Below, piece by piece: positions 1-10,377 of a stretch of DNA of 64,000 bases. The translations under genes were made by a program, and so were the position numbers. The DNA is taken from NCBI RefSeq assembly GCF_900182695.1, contig NZ_FXTK01000004.1:248001-312000 (forward strand). The letters run 5' to 3'. Each line of letters begins with the position of its first letter. The stretch's first letter is position 1. Source of the DNA: Paracoccus laeviglucosivorans. Its GTDB lineage: Bacteria > Pseudomonadota > Alphaproteobacteria > Rhodobacterales > Rhodobacteraceae. The notes beneath the pieces are model-generated. The model made no database searches. It worked only from the letters and a program-made list of their open reading frames with translations, and was not told where the DNA came from.

Positions 1-727
1 GGTCGCCCACCGCGTCCAGCATTTTGTGGCGCACGGCTTCGTCCTTGTGGCGCAGGCCGCCGGGCGACAGAATCTTGTCGCCATCGACCACGACCGCGTT
101 CAGATAGGTCCCGCCAAGGGCCAAACCGTTTTTCTGCATCTGCACGACATCGGCCTGACGGCAGAAGGTGCGGCTGTCCATCAGTTCATGGACAAAGCTG
201 CCATTGGCCATGTCCAGCTGCTTTTCCTGATGCCCGATCGCGGCATCGGCAAAGTCGATGTCGAAATGGATTTCCAGATGATCGGCGGGGGACAGGCGGG
301 CAAAGCCTTCGCCATGTTCGACCTGCACCGCGCGCAGTACGCGGATCGCACGCAGGGGCGCTTCGGCCTGATAACGGATGCCTGCATCGATGATGCCCTG
401 CACGAACGGCGCCGAGGAACCGTCGAGAATGGGCACTTCCGGGCCGTTCACCTCGACCACGGCATTGGTGATGCCGGTTCCGGCCAGCGCGGCCATGACA
501 TGTTCGACCGTCGAGACGGCGGCACCCTGCCCGTTATCCAGAAGCGTGCAAAGCTGCGACGGCGTGACGGCATTCCAGATCGCGGGGATCCGCGCGCCGT
601 CCAGATCGCTGCGCACAAAGACGATGCCGTGATCCGCCGGAGCCGGCAGGATCGCAAGCCGCACCGCTGCACCCGAGTGCAGTCCTACACCGCGGAACTG
701 GGCTTTCTGAGCAATGGTCGTCTGCAT
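1..727 (-). CDS. lpxC: UDP-3-O-acyl-N-acetylglucosamine deacetylase (3' end beyond the window)
   Basis: LpxC removes the acetyl group from UDP-3-O-acyl-GlcNAc, the committed step of lipid A synthesis, in the cytoplasm with a catalytic Zn. The start ATG at 727 opens with MQTTIAQKAQFRGVGLHSG, the typical LpxC N-terminus. The first Zn-ligand His is His76 in STVEHVMAALAG. The second metal-binding stretch, RHKMLDAVGD, lies at the very edge of the window. About 242 codons are present against roughly 305 in the family, so some 60 C-terminal residues are missing because of the window boundary and not because of a mutation. It lies downstream of ftsZ in the division cluster, separated by a terminator, so it probably has its own promoter in 730-910; I see no clear consensus there. 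Confidence 0.96.
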   Translation of the reverse strand, partial: MQTTIAQKAQFRGVGLHSGAAVRLAILPAPADHGIVFVRSDLDGARIPAIWNAVTPSQLCTLLDNGQGAAVSTVEHVMAALAGTGITNAVVEVNGPEVPILDGSSAPFVQGIIDAGIRYQAEAPLRAIRVLRAVQVEHGEGFARLSPADHLEIHFDIDFADAAIGHQEKQLDMANGSFVHELMDSRTFCRQADVVQMQKNGLALGGTYLNAVVVDGDKILSPGGLRHKDEAVRHKMLDAVGD

Positions 728-910
728 GGTCTTGCCTGCCTGAATCTTCGAATCGTTCTGCCGCCGGGACTTTGCCCTTTTGGTTTACGATGATGAGTTA
801 GGCGCGGCCCCCCGGACTCTCAATTAACGAATTGTAACGGGGTGAAACAAAGCCGCCCCCTTGCAGGCAAGGTTTTGCTGCGCTGCGGCAAAATGCTGAT
901 ATGTATAATG

Positions 911-933
911 AAAAAGGACCGCCGAAGCGGTCC
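911..933 (-). terminator. Rho-independent terminator of ftsZ
   Basis: Read on the minus strand, a perfect 7-bp stem (GGACCGC / GCGGTCC) with a TTCG tetraloop is followed by five T residues. It sits about 35 bases past the ftsZ stop and would end division-cluster transcription before lpxC. Confidence 0.85.
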
Positions 934-967
934 CTTTCGTGAAACATCCGAAAAACTTGTGATCGGA

Positions 968-2626
968 TCAGTTCGCCTGGCGACGCAGGAATGCCGGGAT
1001 TTCGACATTTTCATCGCTGCGATCGGGGCTTGCCAGATCGTCGAAACCGGCATCAAAGCCCGTATTGCGACGTGCGGCGACCCGTTCATTCACACGCTCG
1101 GCCAGCGTCGATGCTGCCGGTTTTTGCGCGGGCTGCTGCTGTTCGCCGTGGCCCGAGATACGCTCCAGCATCCGGCTAAGACCGCCCATGCGGCTTTGCA
1201 CACGGCTGGCAACGTCCTGCGCGGGCTGGGCTTGCTGCGGCTGCTGCGGTGCTGCCGGAGCCTGCTGACGCGGTGCGGGCTGCTGTGCCGCAGCACCCTG
1301 CCCCGGTGCGCGCTGCACGGCTTGCGCCAAGCGCTGCATGACGGCATCCGACGGCTGGCCGGGTGCGGCGGCGGCGCGACGCGGCGCGACGAAGCCCGCG
1401 CCGTCGCCTTGCAGCGCATCGGCCTGGGACGGGGCTGCGGGACGTGCATCGGCGGGCTGATAGGCCGGACGGGGCATGTCATCATCATCACGCAGGGCGG
1501 GCTGCTGGATGCGGGCGGCGGGCGCTTCGGCCTGATCGGCTGCGGTCACGACGCGGCGCGGCGGGATCTGCGGCTCTTCCTCTTTCTGGGCGATGGTCGG
1601 ATTCTGGGTCAGCGGATCCTTCATGCCACGACGCGGCGCGGGAACTTCCGCTGCCGAAGCGTCGATGCCGGTCGCCACGACCGAAACGCGGATCGAACCT
1701 TCCATCGAGGGGTCCAGCGTCGAGCCGACGATGATGTTCGCCTCGGGATCGACCTTTTCGCGGATCTTCTCGGCTGCCTCGTCCATCTCGAACAGGGTCA
1801 GGTCATAGCCGCCGGTGATGTTGATCAGGACGCCGCGGGCGCCGTTCAGGCTGATCTCGTCCAGCAGCGGGTTGGCGATGGCCTTTTCGGCGGCCTGCAC
1901 GGCGCGGTTCTCGCCCGAGGCCTCGCCGGTGCCCATCATCGCCTTGCCCATCTCGTCCATCACGGCGCGGACGTCGGCGAAGTCCAGGTTGATCAGGCCG
2001 GGACGGACCATCAGGTCGGTCACGCCCTTGACGCCCTGATACAGCACGTCGTCGGCCATGGCGAAGGCTTCGGTGAACGTGGTTTTTTCATTCGCCAGAC
2101 GGAACAGGTTCTGGTTCGGAATGATGATCAGCGTATCGACGACCTTCTGCAGCTCCTCGACGCCCTCGGCGGCCTGACGCATCCGCTTGGTGCCTTCGAA
2201 CTGGAAGGGCTTGGTCACGACGCCGACGGTCAGAATGCCCATCTCGCGCGCGGCCTGTGCGATGATCGGGGCCGCGCCGGTTCCGGTGCCGCCGCCCATG
2301 CCGGCGGTGATGAAGCACATATGCGCGCCCATCAGGTGATCCACGATGTCTTCGATCGTCTCCTCGGCGGCTTGCGCGCCGATCGACGGTTTCGCACCGG
2401 CGCCCAGACCTTCGGTCACTTTCGGACCGATCTGAATGCGCGATTCCGCTTTCGAGGATTGCAACGCCTGCGCGTCGGTATTCGCGACGACGAATTCGAC
2501 CCCCTCAAGCTGCTTGTCGATCATGTTGTTGACCGCATTGCCGCCTGCGCCGCCAACGCCGAAGACGGTGATGCGCGGCTTCAGTTCCTGTTCGTCGTTC
2601 AGCATCAGGTGGATCTGCCGTTCCAT
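968..2626 (-). CDS. ftsZ: Cell division GTPase FtsZ
   Basis: FtsZ is the tubulin-like GTPase that polymerises into the Z ring. The tubulin signature GMGGGTGTG is at residues 109-117 and the synergy-loop sequence NLDFADVR at 213-220. The globular core ends near residue 330. A low-complexity linker of about 200 residues rich in Ala, Pro and Gln follows, then the conserved C-terminal peptide [11 protein letters not shown], which in other bacteria binds FtsA and other partners. The ATG at 2626 ([13 protein letters not shown]) was chosen because AAGGCAGGCGAG precedes it and further upstream residues are not FtsZ-like. The product is 552 residues, long for FtsZ because of the linker, which is usual in alphaproteobacteria. 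It is last in the division run and is followed by a terminator. Confidence 0.98.
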   Translation of the reverse strand: MERQIHLMLNDEQELKPRITVFGVGGAGGNAVNNMIDKQLEGVEFVVANTDAQALQSSKAESRIQIGPKVTEGLGAGAKPSIGAQAAEETIEDIVDHLMGAHMCFITAGMGGGTGTGAAPIIAQAAREMGILTVGVVTKPFQFEGTKRMRQAAEGVEELQKVVDTLIIIPNQNLFRLANEKTTFTEAFAMADDVLYQGVKGVTDLMVRPGLINLDFADVRAVMDEMGKAMMGTGEASGENRAVQAAEKAIANPLLDEISLNGARGVLINITGGYDLTLFEMDEAAEKIREKVDPEANIIVGSTLDPSMEGSIRVSVVATGIDASAAEVPAPRRGMKDPLTQNPTIAQKEEEPQIPPRRVVTAADQAEAPAARIQQPALRDDDDMPRPAYQPADARPAAPSQADALQGDGAGFVAPRRAAAAPGQPSDAVMQRLAQAVQRAPGQGAAAQQPAPRQQAPAAPQQPQQAQPAQDVASRVQSRMGGLSRMLERISGHGEQQQPAQKPAASTLAERVNERVAARRNTGFDAGFDDLASPDRSDENVEIPAFLRRQAN

Positions 2627-2650
2627 GTCTCGCCTGCCTTGTTTTCTGCG

Positions 2651-2698
2651 CCGGACATGGGCGTCCGGTCGAATCCCCGTGATAGGTTCAAGCCTATC
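2651..2698 (-). other. Two consecutive hairpins in the ftsA-ftsZ spacer
   Basis: The 217-base spacer between ftsA and ftsZ contains two perfect 6-bp inverted repeats close together: CCGGAC / GTCCGG at 2651-2668 and GATAGG / CCTATC at 2681-2698. Both lie in the probable ftsZ leader, the first ending 25 bases from the start codon. Neither has a T tract, so they do not look like terminators. A role in mRNA stability or translation of ftsZ is only a guess. Confidence 0.5.
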
Positions 2699-2843
2699 CA
2701 GATTCTGCCTCAGCGTCACCCGAAAAACACAGACACGCCACAAAATATGGCGTTCTGTTAACCCTGTTTCGGCGGTATCTTGCCCATTCCCCAGCATCTG
2801 GTGGCGGGCCGCCCCACCACCACCGGATCAAGGCAGATTGCAA

Positions 2844-4178
2844 CTACCAGTTGCTCTTGAACCAGCGATAAGCGCGCTTGAGACTGCGCGCCGGATAAGC
2901 CTCTGCAGGCATTTCGAAATCCCACCACTCGTCCTGCGGGTGGGCGGTCAGCAGCGCCAGACCGATGGCCGACGAAAAGCCCGGCGCAGTCGCGTTATGC
3001 GGGAGACCCTGGATGCGCAAAGGCCTGCCGATGCGGACGTTCTGGCCCAGCATTCGCGCCGCCAGAACATCCAGACCGGGGATCTGACTGCCGCCGCCCG
3101 TCAGGACGATCTGCCGCGAGGGCATGAATTCAAAGCCCGCCGCATCCAGCAATTCCGCGACTTTTTCCAGAATCTCCTCGACCCGCGGGCGCATGATGCC
3201 AATAAGGTCGGACCGGCTGATGCTGCGGCGGTCGGTTTCCCAATCCCCCGTCTCGCCGCCCAGTTCGATCATCTCGCGGTCGTCGCGGCCCGTCGCCTCG
3301 ACCCCGCCATGCAGGGTCTTCAGCCGCTCGGCCACGGCATGGCTGACGCGCAGCCCCTTGGCGATGTCCATCGTGATCAGATCGCCGCCGAACCGCACCG
3401 CGTCGGCAAAGATCATGTGCTTCTTGATAAAGACCGAAACGCCCGTCGCGCCGCTGCCCAGATCGACGCAGGCCGCGCCCAGCTCCTGCTCATCCTCGAC
3501 CAGCGCGGCAAGACCCGAGGCATAGGAGGCCGAGGCGACGCCCGCCAACTCCATGTCGCAGCGCCGGATGCAATGCACCAGATTGCCCGCCGCATCGCCG
3601 TCGATGGTCAGCACATGCATGTCCACCGCCAGTTTTTCGCCTGTATGTTCACGCGGATCGGACAGCCCCGAACGACCGTCCACGGCGAAATTCACCGGCT
3701 GCGCGTGCAGCACTTCGCGACCCCGCCCGAAATCAGGAACATCGCAGGCGGCCAGCACACGTGCGACGTCATCGGCGGCGACCTTGCCCGCATTCAGCCG
3801 GATTTCGCCCGCCAGCCCATAGGACGCAGGACGCGCGCCGGAAACGCAGGCGATGACATGATCCACGCGCACGCCTGCGACCTTTTGTGCCGACTGGATG
3901 ACGGTGCGGATCGCGCGCTCGGTCTCGGCCATGTTGTCGATCTCGCCGAAGCGCATTCCGCGCGAACGGGTATGGGCGGTCCCGATCACGCGGAAATTCG
4001 ACTGCCCCGCCATCGGACCGACACCATCGGTTTCGCGAAACTGGCCCGGCCCGTCGAATTGCAGGACAAGGCAGGCGATTTTCGAGGTTCCGATGTCCAG
4101 CACCGCGATCACGCCGCGCTGCATCGCTTGGCGGCGCATGTTGCGCATCGCACGCTGACCTTGATACAGATCCCTCAT
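2844..4178 (-). CDS. ftsA: Cell division protein FtsA
   Basis: FtsA is an actin-like ATPase that tethers FtsZ filaments to the inner membrane and recruits later division proteins. The phosphate-1 motif VLDIGTSKIACLV is near residues 26-38, and GGGSQIPGLDVLAARM, the adenosine-binding region, lies in the C-terminal third. The protein ends in a basic and aromatic amphipathic helix (LKRAYRWFKSNW), the expected membrane-targeting sequence. The length of 444 residues is normal. The start ATG at 4178 gives a short N-terminal lead before the ATPase fold; an internal Met a few residues later is possible. It follows ftsQ directly and precedes ftsZ. Confidence 0.97.
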   Translation of the reverse strand: MRDLYQGQRAMRNMRRQAMQRGVIAVLDIGTSKIACLVLQFDGPGQFRETDGVGPMAGQSNFRVIGTAHTRSRGMRFGEIDNMAETERAIRTVIQSAQKVAGVRVDHVIACVSGARPASYGLAGEIRLNAGKVAADDVARVLAACDVPDFGRGREVLHAQPVNFAVDGRSGLSDPREHTGEKLAVDMHVLTIDGDAAGNLVHCIRRCDMELAGVASASYASGLAALVEDEQELGAACVDLGSGATGVSVFIKKHMIFADAVRFGGDLITMDIAKGLRVSHAVAERLKTLHGGVEATGRDDREMIELGGETGDWETDRRSISRSDLIGIMRPRVEEILEKVAELLDAAGFEFMPSRQIVLTGGGSQIPGLDVLAARMLGQNVRIGRPLRIQGLPHNATAPGFSSAIGLALLTAHPQDEWWDFEMPAEAYPARSLKRAYRWFKSNW

Positions 4179-4199
4179 TTTCCCTGCCCTCTCAATGAC

Positions 4200-5231
4200 C
4201 TAGCCGGTCTTCTTCGCGCTGCTTCCAGTCTTGTTCTTACCCGCAGGATCGGTCGCGGGGTCGATTGGTTTGCCGTCCGGGCCGATTTCCTGCTGCCCAC
4301 GGGCGCGGCGGATGGCGTTTTGCGCGTCCAGCCCGATCTGCACCACGGGCCGCGACTGTTCGCGCAGGTCGATGACGGTGATGTCGCGTTTCAGCATGTC
4401 ATTGGCGCGATCCGTCGCGATCACGTTTTCGAACGCGCGCAGCGCCCCGTCTTCGGGCAACTTGATGCGTTGGCCGCGATCCAGCACCACGTCCCAGCGG
4501 CGTTCGCCCACCCGCTCCAGACCGCGCAGGCGCGGCAGGATGGGACCGGCGGCGTCGATCAGGGCCAGCGCCTCAGTCGCGGCGCGGTTGGCGCCTTCGC
4601 CCGCGATGATCGGCAGATCGCTGCGCACATCGCGCGATGTGGCCGAGGCGACGCGGTGCCCGGTCTTGTCCAGCAGTTCGATCCCGCGCGCATGACGCCA
4701 AAGCACGGCGGGCACACGTTCCGTCACCACGGCGGACAGAATGCCGCCCGGCTGGATACGCAACTCAACCGCCTCGACAGCATCAAGCTTCAGCACACGT
4801 TCCCGCAGTTTTTCCAGATCAATTTCGAAACTTGAGGCAGGAAGATCCACGGGCAGCATCGCGCGCAGGCCCTTGTCAACGACTTCGGACGCGCCCTCGA
4901 TCTCCATGCCGTGGACCATGAAGGCTTCACGGTGCTGCACACGATCGACCAGACCGTCGATGCTGCTGGACAGGTTCGCACGGCGCGTATCGTCGGACAG
5001 CCAGATGCCCGCCACCATCGCAGCAAGGAAAGCAGGCAGGCCGATTCGCACCAGACGGCGGATCAGCGGGCGTAGCATCATGCGGTTCAGGCGATAGGCC
5101 AGCCGCGACGGCGCAGGGTCGCGACGCGGAGCTGCTGCCTTGGCCTGCGGGGCGGGGCGCATGGGCGCGTGACGCACGGGCGCAGGCCGTCCGGGTTCCT
5201 GACCACGGGTGAATGGGTTCAGTCCCTGCAC
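4200..5231 (-). CDS. ftsQ: Cell division protein FtsQ
   Basis: FtsQ is a bitopic inner-membrane protein of the divisome that bridges early and late division proteins. The layout matches: a basic, Pro-rich cytoplasmic N-terminus of about 60 residues, one membrane segment near 62-78 ([17 protein letters not shown]), then a periplasmic POTRA domain starting near [13 protein letters not shown] and the FtsQ beta domain. The start is GTG at 5231, preceded by GGAGGCGCT. It overlaps the end of ddl by 13 bases, which argues for translational coupling. The C-terminus is a Lys/Ser/Thr-rich tail ([11 protein letters not shown]). It reads into ftsA. Confidence 0.95.
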   Translation of the reverse strand: MQGLNPFTRGQEPGRPAPVRHAPMRPAPQAKAAAPRRDPAPSRLAYRLNRMMLRPLIRRLVRIGLPAFLAAMVAGIWLSDDTRRANLSSSIDGLVDRVQHREAFMVHGMEIEGASEVVDKGLRAMLPVDLPASSFEIDLEKLRERVLKLDAVEAVELRIQPGGILSAVVTERVPAVLWRHARGIELLDKTGHRVASATSRDVRSDLPIIAGEGANRAATEALALIDAAGPILPRLRGLERVGERRWDVVLDRGQRIKLPEDGALRAFENVIATDRANDMLKRDITVIDLREQSRPVVQIGLDAQNAIRRARGQQEIGPDGKPIDPATDPAGKNKTGSSAKKTG

Positions 5232-6142
5232 AGCGCCTCCTTTACGATCCAGTCGCAGAGGGCGGGGAAATCCATGCCGCTATGCGCCGCCTGCTCCGGC
5301 GCAAGCGAGGTGGGCGTCATGCCGGGCTGGGTATTGACCTCAAGAATGATCAGCCCGTCCAGACCGCGCGCCTCGTCCCAGCGAAAATCGGTGCGCGACA
5401 GGCCGCGACATCCCAGCGCGTCATGCGCGCGGACGGCGTAATCCAGACAAGCCGCCGTGATCTGGGCAGGAATATCTGCCGGGATGACATGGCGCGACCC
5501 GCCGGGCTTGTATTTGGCATCATAGTCATACCAGCCCGAAGTCACGATCTCGGTCACGCCAAGCGCACGGTCGCCAAGCACGGCGGTCGTCAGTTCACGG
5601 CCCGGCGCATAAGTCTCGACCATGACGCGGGCGGGCATCTTGTCGGAAAGCTGCGGCGGCGCGTTCGCACCGTCATACACGATATAGACCCCGACCGAGG
5701 AACCTTCGTCATTGGGCTTGACCACATAGGGCGGCGGCATCACATGGCGCTGACGCACCTCAGCGGCATCGGCGATCAGGCTTTCGACGACAGGCAGACC
5801 CGCTTCACGAAAGGCTTGTTTCGCACGGCTTTTGTCCATCGCCAAAGCCGATGCCAGCACACCTGAATGCGTATAGCGCACGCCCAGCCAGTCCATCAGG
5901 CCCTGAACGCAGCCGTCTTCGCCCCAGCGACCATGCAGCGCATTGAAGACCACATCCGGCGCGGCGGCAGCCAGTTGCGCAGGCAGATCCCTGCCCGCGT
6001 CGATTTCGGTGATTTCATAGCCCGCCTGCCGCAGCGCAACCGCGCACTCATGACCCGACGAAAGCGACACCTCGCGCTCGGCCGAGGGTCCGCCCATCAG
6101 GACTGCGACTTTCGGGGCTGTCCTGCTCGACCTGCCCGCCAA
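5219..6142 (-). CDS. ddl: D-alanine--D-alanine ligase
   Basis: Ddl joins two D-Ala molecules with ATP to make the dipeptide that caps peptidoglycan precursors. The N-terminal motif [15 protein letters not shown] and the ATP-grasp residues [13 protein letters not shown] and [15 protein letters not shown] are present. I place the start at TTG 6142 ([18 protein letters not shown]): GAGGC lies a few bases upstream and the resulting 307 residues match the family. An upstream in-frame extension to 6295 would add 51 residues with no Ddl similarity and would overlap murB. It lies between murB and ftsQ in the usual mur-fts order. Confidence 0.95.
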   Translation of the reverse strand: MAGRSSRTAPKVAVLMGGPSAEREVSLSSGHECAVALRQAGYEITEIDAGRDLPAQLAAAAPDVVFNALHGRWGEDGCVQGLMDWLGVRYTHSGVLASALAMDKSRAKQAFREAGLPVVESLIADAAEVRQRHVMPPPYVVKPNDEGSSVGVYIVYDGANAPPQLSDKMPARVMVETYAPGRELTTAVLGDRALGVTEIVTSGWYDYDAKYKPGGSRHVIPADIPAQITAACLDYAVRAHDALGCRGLSRTDFRWDEARGLDGLIILEVNTQPGMTPTSLAPEQAAHSGMDFPALCDWIVKEALCRD

Positions 6143-6264
6143 TGTTTCTGCCTCATAGCCCCGGTTGATCCGGGTATTTCTATGCAGGCAGGATAGCCGT
6201 TCGGCCTTGATCGCAAAAGGGTCTTTTCGCGCGACGGGCGAAAATTTGCAGGCGAAAGGGCGGT

Positions 6265-7185
6265 TTACGGCTCGCCCACGCGGATGACTTCCCATTGCAG
6301 GTCGTGGCCCGAGCTTTCGCGCACCTTTTCGCGCACGAATTCGCCAAGCGCCTCAAGTTCGGCTGCGGTCGCGCCATCTGCATTGGTCAGGAAATTCGGG
6401 TGCTTTTCAGACATTTGCGCGCCGCCCAGCCGATGCCCGCGCAGACCCGCCGCGTCGATCAGCGACCATGCTTTCAGGTCATGCACGTCATCCGCCCGCC
6501 CGGTCGAAGAAAAGCCCGCCGGATTGCGGAAAGTCGATCCTGCGGTGCGGTCCTTGGTCGGCTGGCTGGCATCGCGGCGCGACAGCTGGTCATCCATCCT
6601 GGCCGCAAGTTCGGCGGGATCGCCCGCATCAGCGCGGAAGGTGGCTTGGGTCAAGACCCAACCTTCGGGGATTTCGGCATGGCGATAAGCCAGCTTCAGG
6701 TCGGCTGCGGCAATGTCCAGCATCTCGCCCCCGCGCGTGGCGACCCGGACCGAGACCAGATGATCGGCGACATAGGTGCCATAGCAGCCCGCATTCATGC
6801 GGACCGCGCCGCCGATGCTGCCGGGAATTGTGCGCAGGAATGTCAGGTCTCGTCCCGCCTCGGCCGCCTTGCGCGCGACATGGGCGTCCAGCGCCGCCGC
6901 ACCTGCGGTCACGACATCGCTCTCGATCTGAATTGTGTTGAAGCCGCGGCCAAGGCGGATCACCACGCCCCGGATACCGCCATCGCGCACGATCAGGTTT
7001 GAGCCGACACCCATCGGAAACACCGCGACCGCCGGGTCCAGCGCGGCCAGAAACTGCGCCAGATCGTCTTGATCTGCGGGCTGGAACAGGTAATCCGCCG
7101 GACCACCAACACGCAGCCATGTCAGGTCGGCCAAAGAACGGTTCGGCGTCAGCGCGCCGCGCGGGGTCGGAAGCGGATATGTCAT
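6265..7185 (-). CDS. murB: UDP-N-acetylenolpyruvoylglucosamine reductase MurB
   Basis: MurB reduces UDP-GlcNAc-enolpyruvate to UDP-MurNAc with NADPH and FAD, in the cytoplasm. The FAD-binding segment [13 protein letters not shown] is at residues 58-70, [15 protein letters not shown] is the second flavin loop, GSTFRNP holds the proton-donating Ser, and the catalytic Glu is in MSEKHPNF. This is a type I enzyme with 306 residues, normal for the family. The start ATG at 7185 gives [10 protein letters not shown]. It follows two small membrane-protein genes and precedes ddl with a gap of about 120 bases. Confidence 0.97.
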   Translation of the reverse strand: MTYPLPTPRGALTPNRSLADLTWLRVGGPADYLFQPADQDDLAQFLAALDPAVAVFPMGVGSNLIVRDGGIRGVVIRLGRGFNTIQIESDVVTAGAAALDAHVARKAAEAGRDLTFLRTIPGSIGGAVRMNAGCYGTYVADHLVSVRVATRGGEMLDIAAADLKLAYRHAEIPEGWVLTQATFRADAGDPAELAARMDDQLSRRDASQPTKDRTAGSTFRNPAGFSSTGRADDVHDLKAWSLIDAAGLRGHRLGGAQMSEKHPNFLTNADGATAAELEALGEFVREKVRESSGHDLQWEVIRVGEP

Positions 7186-7240
7186 GGCGTGGTCCTAGTC
7201 AGCGGCGCGGGATGCGTCAACGGGCGTGCGGCGCGAAACC

Positions 7241-7603
7241 CTATTCGATGGCGGCGCAAAAGGTGCAGGCAGCACCCAACAGTGCAGTCACGATCAGATC
7301 CCAACTGACGGGCCAGTTGCGGCTGGGTATCACGCGAAAACGCATGGGGGCCTGAACGGTCAGCCAGCCGATCGTCAGCCCGGCTGCGGCGATCAGCATG
7401 ATGATCATGCCCAGAACGCCAATGATCCCCGCCAGAAATCCGGCTGTCTTGGTTTCGCCGATCAGGTAGCAAGCGAGCGCCGCGCCCAAGGCCGTGCCGA
7501 CGGGCAGCACGATGCGGCGGGGTTGCAGGCTTTGCGCCCTGCCGGCGCCGATCAGCGCGTAAAGGGCAAAAATCGTGATCGCGATAAGGGCCGCGATCTC
7601 CAT
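7241..7603 (-). CDS. Small membrane protein of unknown function in the mur cluster
   Basis: I do not recognise this 120-residue protein. Hydrophobic segments suggest four membrane helices, roughly residues 3-20, 33-50, 52-75 and 95-118, joined by short basic loops; RVIPSRNWPVSWD precedes the last. The start at ATG 7603 (MEIAALIAITIF) was preferred over an extension to 7693 because the extension overlaps the neighbouring DUF2484 gene and is Cys/Trp-rich in a way typical of an out-of-frame reading. It starts four bases after the DUF2484 stop and ends 55 bases before murB. The position suggests co-expression with cell-wall synthesis; no function can be assigned. Confidence 0.7.
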   Translation of the reverse strand: MEIAALIAITIFALYALIGAGRAQSLQPRRIVLPVGTALGAALACYLIGETKTAGFLAGIIGVLGMIIMLIAAAGLTIGWLTVQAPMRFRVIPSRNWPVSWDLIVTALLGAACTFCAAIE

Positions 7604-7607
7604 TCGA

Positions 7608-7868
7608 TCAAAGCGCCCCGCGGCGGCGGCGCATCGCATCCAGCGGTGGCCAGACCAGCACCGACAGGCCAAGCGCCAAGAACAGCACGCCAAAGCCCGG
7701 ACCGCACAGATAGGTCAGCCAGCCCAGCACCGGCACGCCGCAGAACACCAGCCCCCAGACCGCCAAGTGGCGCCAGCTCAGCGCAACCAGCGGCAGCAGG
7801 CAGGCAAGCAAGGCCCAGATGGTCGCCGCGAGTGCCGCAACGCCGGGATGGTTGGCATATTGGATCAC
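7608..7868 (-). CDS. DUF2484 family membrane protein
   Basis: An 86-residue protein with about three membrane helices ([48 protein letters not shown]) and a short basic tail (MRRRRGAL). Size, hydrophobic pattern and position between murC and murB fit the DUF2484 family found at this place in Rhodobacteraceae division clusters; the family name is from memory of that context. The start ATG at 7868 overlaps the murC stop by four bases (ATGA), so translation is probably coupled to MurC. Function is unknown; a link to peptidoglycan precursor synthesis is guilt by association only. Confidence 0.75.
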   Translation of the reverse strand: MIQYANHPGVAALAATIWALLACLLPLVALSWRHLAVWGLVFCGVPVLGWLTYLCGPGFGVLFLALGLSVLVWPPLDAMRRRRGAL

Positions 7869-9292
7869 GCGGCTTTCTCCGACAGCCTTTCAGGTAGCGC
7901 ATTGGCCCAGGTCGAGATGGTCCCCGCCCCAAGGCAGACCACCATATCGCCGGGGCGCGCCTGTTCGCGGACCAGACGGGCCAGATCGGCCTCATCGATC
8001 ACGGCGCGGGCATGGCGGTGGCCGTGAGCGATCAGACCGGCCACCAGATCGTCGCGCGACGCGCCGGGGATCGGTTCCTCGCCCGCCGAATAGACTTCGG
8101 CGATGGCCACCACATCTGCTTCGTTGAAGCAGGTGCAGAAATCGTCGAACAGGTTCGACAGGCGCGTATAGCGGTGCGGCTGATGCACGGCGATGACGCG
8201 GCCCTTGGTCGCCTGACGCGCGGCCTTCAGCACGGCGGCGATTTCGACGGGGTGGTGGCCGTAATCGTCGATGATGGTGACGCCGTTCACCTCGCCCACG
8301 CGGGTAAAGCGACGACCGACGCCGCCGAATTTCGCCAGCGCGTCGCGGATCTGGGCGCGTTTCATGCCCAGATGGCGGGCAACGGCGACGGCGGCCAAGG
8401 CGTTCGAGACGTTGTGATCGCCGGGCATAGGCAGGGTGCAGCCCTCGATCACCGGGATCTCGCCATCGTTGATCTCGGCCTCGCCCTGCAGGGCGATGTC
8501 GAAATGCGCGATGCCGTTTTCATAGCGCAGATTGATCGCACGCACATCGGCCTGCGCGTTGAAGCCGAAGGTAGCGACGCGACGGTCGGTCAGCTTGCCC
8601 ACCAGCGACTGCACCTCGGGGTGGTCGGTGCAGCAAACGGCCAGCCCGTAGAACGGGATGTTCGAGACGAAATCATGAAAGCCCTTGCGCAGCGCGTCGA
8701 AGCTGCCCCAGTGCTCCATATGCTCGGGGTCGATATTCGTCACGATAGCGATGGTCGCGGGCAGGCGGTTGAAGCTGCCGTCGGATTCGTCGGCCTCGAC
8801 CACCATCCACTCGCCGGCGCCCGCCCGCGCGTTCGAGCCATAGGCGTGGATCACGCCGCCATTGATCACCGTAGGATCAAAGCCGCCCGCGTCCAGCAGC
8901 GTCGCCACCATGGTCGTGGTGGTCGTCTTGCCATGCGTCCCGGCAACCGCGACATTGGAACGCATCCGCATCAGTTCGGCCAGCATTTCGGCGCGGCGCA
9001 CGATGGGCAGGCCACGGCGGCGGGCTTCCTCAAGTTCGGGGTTGCCCTTTTTGATCGCGGTCGAGATGACGACCACGCCCGCCTCGCCGATATTTTCGGC
9101 GCGCTGGCCCTCGAATATGGTGGCGCCCAAAGTTTCCAGCCGGTCGGTGATCTTGGACCGCTTGGCGTCCGACCCCTGCACGTCATAGCCCAGCGTCATC
9201 AGGACTTCGGCGATGCCCGACATGCCGATGCCGCCAATGCCGACGAAGTGAATGGGGCCAAGCTCGCCCGGAAGTTTGGTCGCTGCGTTCAT
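7865..9292 (-). CDS. murC: UDP-N-acetylmuramate--L-alanine ligase MurC
   Basis: MurC adds L-Ala to UDP-MurNAc using ATP, the first amino-acid step of the peptidoglycan stem. The nucleotide-sugar binding loop [15 protein letters not shown] is at residues 16-30, the Mur-ligase P-loop GTHGKTTTT at 118-126, and EADESDGSF and DDYGHHPVE are the metal and ATP-binding motifs of the central and C-terminal domains. The length of 475 residues is typical. The start ATG at 9292 overlaps the murG stop by four bases, and the stop overlaps the DUF2484 start in the same way, so murG, murC and DUF2484 are translationally linked. Confidence 0.98.
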   Translation of the reverse strand: MNAATKLPGELGPIHFVGIGGIGMSGIAEVLMTLGYDVQGSDAKRSKITDRLETLGATIFEGQRAENIGEAGVVVISTAIKKGNPELEEARRRGLPIVRRAEMLAELMRMRSNVAVAGTHGKTTTTTMVATLLDAGGFDPTVINGGVIHAYGSNARAGAGEWMVVEADESDGSFNRLPATIAIVTNIDPEHMEHWGSFDALRKGFHDFVSNIPFYGLAVCCTDHPEVQSLVGKLTDRRVATFGFNAQADVRAINLRYENGIAHFDIALQGEAEINDGEIPVIEGCTLPMPGDHNVSNALAAVAVARHLGMKRAQIRDALAKFGGVGRRFTRVGEVNGVTIIDDYGHHPVEIAAVLKAARQATKGRVIAVHQPHRYTRLSNLFDDFCTCFNEADVVAIAEVYSAGEEPIPGASRDDLVAGLIAHGHRHARAVIDEADLARLVREQARPGDMVVCLGAGTISTWANALPERLSEKAA

Positions 9293-10377
9293 CGCTGAAG
9301 TTCCGTTACCAGTTCTGCAAGGCGCTCGGCCGCGTCGGGGCGGGCGAGCGTTAGCGCCGCGGCTGCCATCTGGGTGGCGCGGGCGCTGTCGGAAAGAATT
9401 TCATGCATGTCGCGTTTCAGGCTGTCCGCGTCAAGCACGGATTCCGGCAGAACGCTGGCGGCACCGCTTTCGGCCAAGGCGCGGGCGTTGGCGCTTTGGT
9501 GATCGCCGGTGGCTGCGGCAAAGGGGATCAGGATGGCCGGACGCCCGATCACGGTGATGTCCGCGATCGAGGATGCCCCTGCCCGGCTGACCACCAGTTG
9601 CGCCTGCGCCAGCCGCTGCGGCACATCGTCAAAGAACGGCTTCACCTCGGCGCGGATACCGGCTTTCGCATAAGCCTCGGTCACGCGGATGCCGTCTTCG
9701 GCGCGGGCCTGATGGCTGACCGAAAGGCGCGGGCGCATGTCGTCGGGCAGATCCGCGATGGCCGTGGGCACGACGTCCGACAGCACGCGCGCGCCCTGAC
9801 TGCCGCCGATGACAAGCACATGCAGCGTTTCATCGTCGGCGGGCCCGGCATAGGGCGCGCCCGCCTGATCCAGCACCGCCGCGCGGACTGGGTTTCCCGT
9901 ATGGATGCCGGTCACGCCCGGCGGCAATTGCGTGGGCCATGTGCCGCATGCCACGCGGTCCACGCGGCGGGCAAAGGCCATATTGACGCGCCCCATGACG
10001 CCGTTCTGTTCATGGATCATGCGCGGAATGCGCAGGGCCAGCGCGGCGGACATGGCGGGAATGGTCGGATAGCCGCCAAAGCCCACGACAACGGCGGGCG
10101 GATCGGCCCGCATCCCGCGAATGGCCGACAGGACGCCCGCGCCGATGCGCAGGGGCACGGCCAGTTTCGCGACCGCCCCGCCCCGCGCCGTGGTGGCCGA
10201 GCTGACGATTTCGCGCGTCACCGCCTCGGGAAAGGCAGTGGCATAGCGCGCACCGCGTTCGTCGGTGGACAGCTTGACGCGCCAGCCGCGCGACAGCAGC
10301 ACCTCGGCCAGCGATTGGGCGGGGAACATGTGGCCGCCGGTTCCGCCGGCGGCAATCAGGCAAAGCGGCTGGTTCAC
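9289..10377 (-). CDS. murG: Peripheral membrane glycosyltransferase MurG
   Basis: MurG transfers GlcNAc from UDP-GlcNAc to lipid I, giving lipid II, on the inner face of the cytoplasmic membrane. The N-terminal G-loop [14 protein letters not shown] is at residues 7-20, a second Gly-rich loop is [13 protein letters not shown], and the UDP-GlcNAc site is in [11 protein letters not shown] and [11 protein letters not shown]. The start is GTG at 10377 ([12 protein letters not shown]), overlapping the ftsW stop as GTGA, which decides the start; this gives 362 residues, the normal size. Longer upstream reading would overlap ftsW extensively and lacks MurG character. Confidence 0.97.
   Translation of the reverse strand: MNQPLCLIAAGGTGGHMFPAQSLAEVLLSRGWRVKLSTDERGARYATAFPEAVTREIVSSATTARGGAVAKLAVPLRIGAGVLSAIRGMRADPPAVVVGFGGYPTIPAMSAALALRIPRMIHEQNGVMGRVNMAFARRVDRVACGTWPTQLPPGVTGIHTGNPVRAAVLDQAGAPYAGPADDETLHVLVIGGSQGARVLSDVVPTAIADLPDDMRPRLSVSHQARAEDGIRVTEAYAKAGIRAEVKPFFDDVPQRLAQAQLVVSRAGASSIADITVIGRPAILIPFAAATGDHQSANARALAESGAASVLPESVLDADSLKRDMHEILSDSARATQMAAAALTLARPDAAERLAELVTELQR

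Noticed and set aside
842..2761. Large open frame on the plus strand opposite ftsZ
   Set aside because: The minus strand encodes complete FtsZ with all motifs; this frame is an antisense shadow from high GC and skewed codon use.
2436..4835. 799-codon plus-strand frame opposite ftsA and ftsQ
   Set aside because: It covers two well-supported genes in antisense and shows no domain; long shadows are expected at this GC content.
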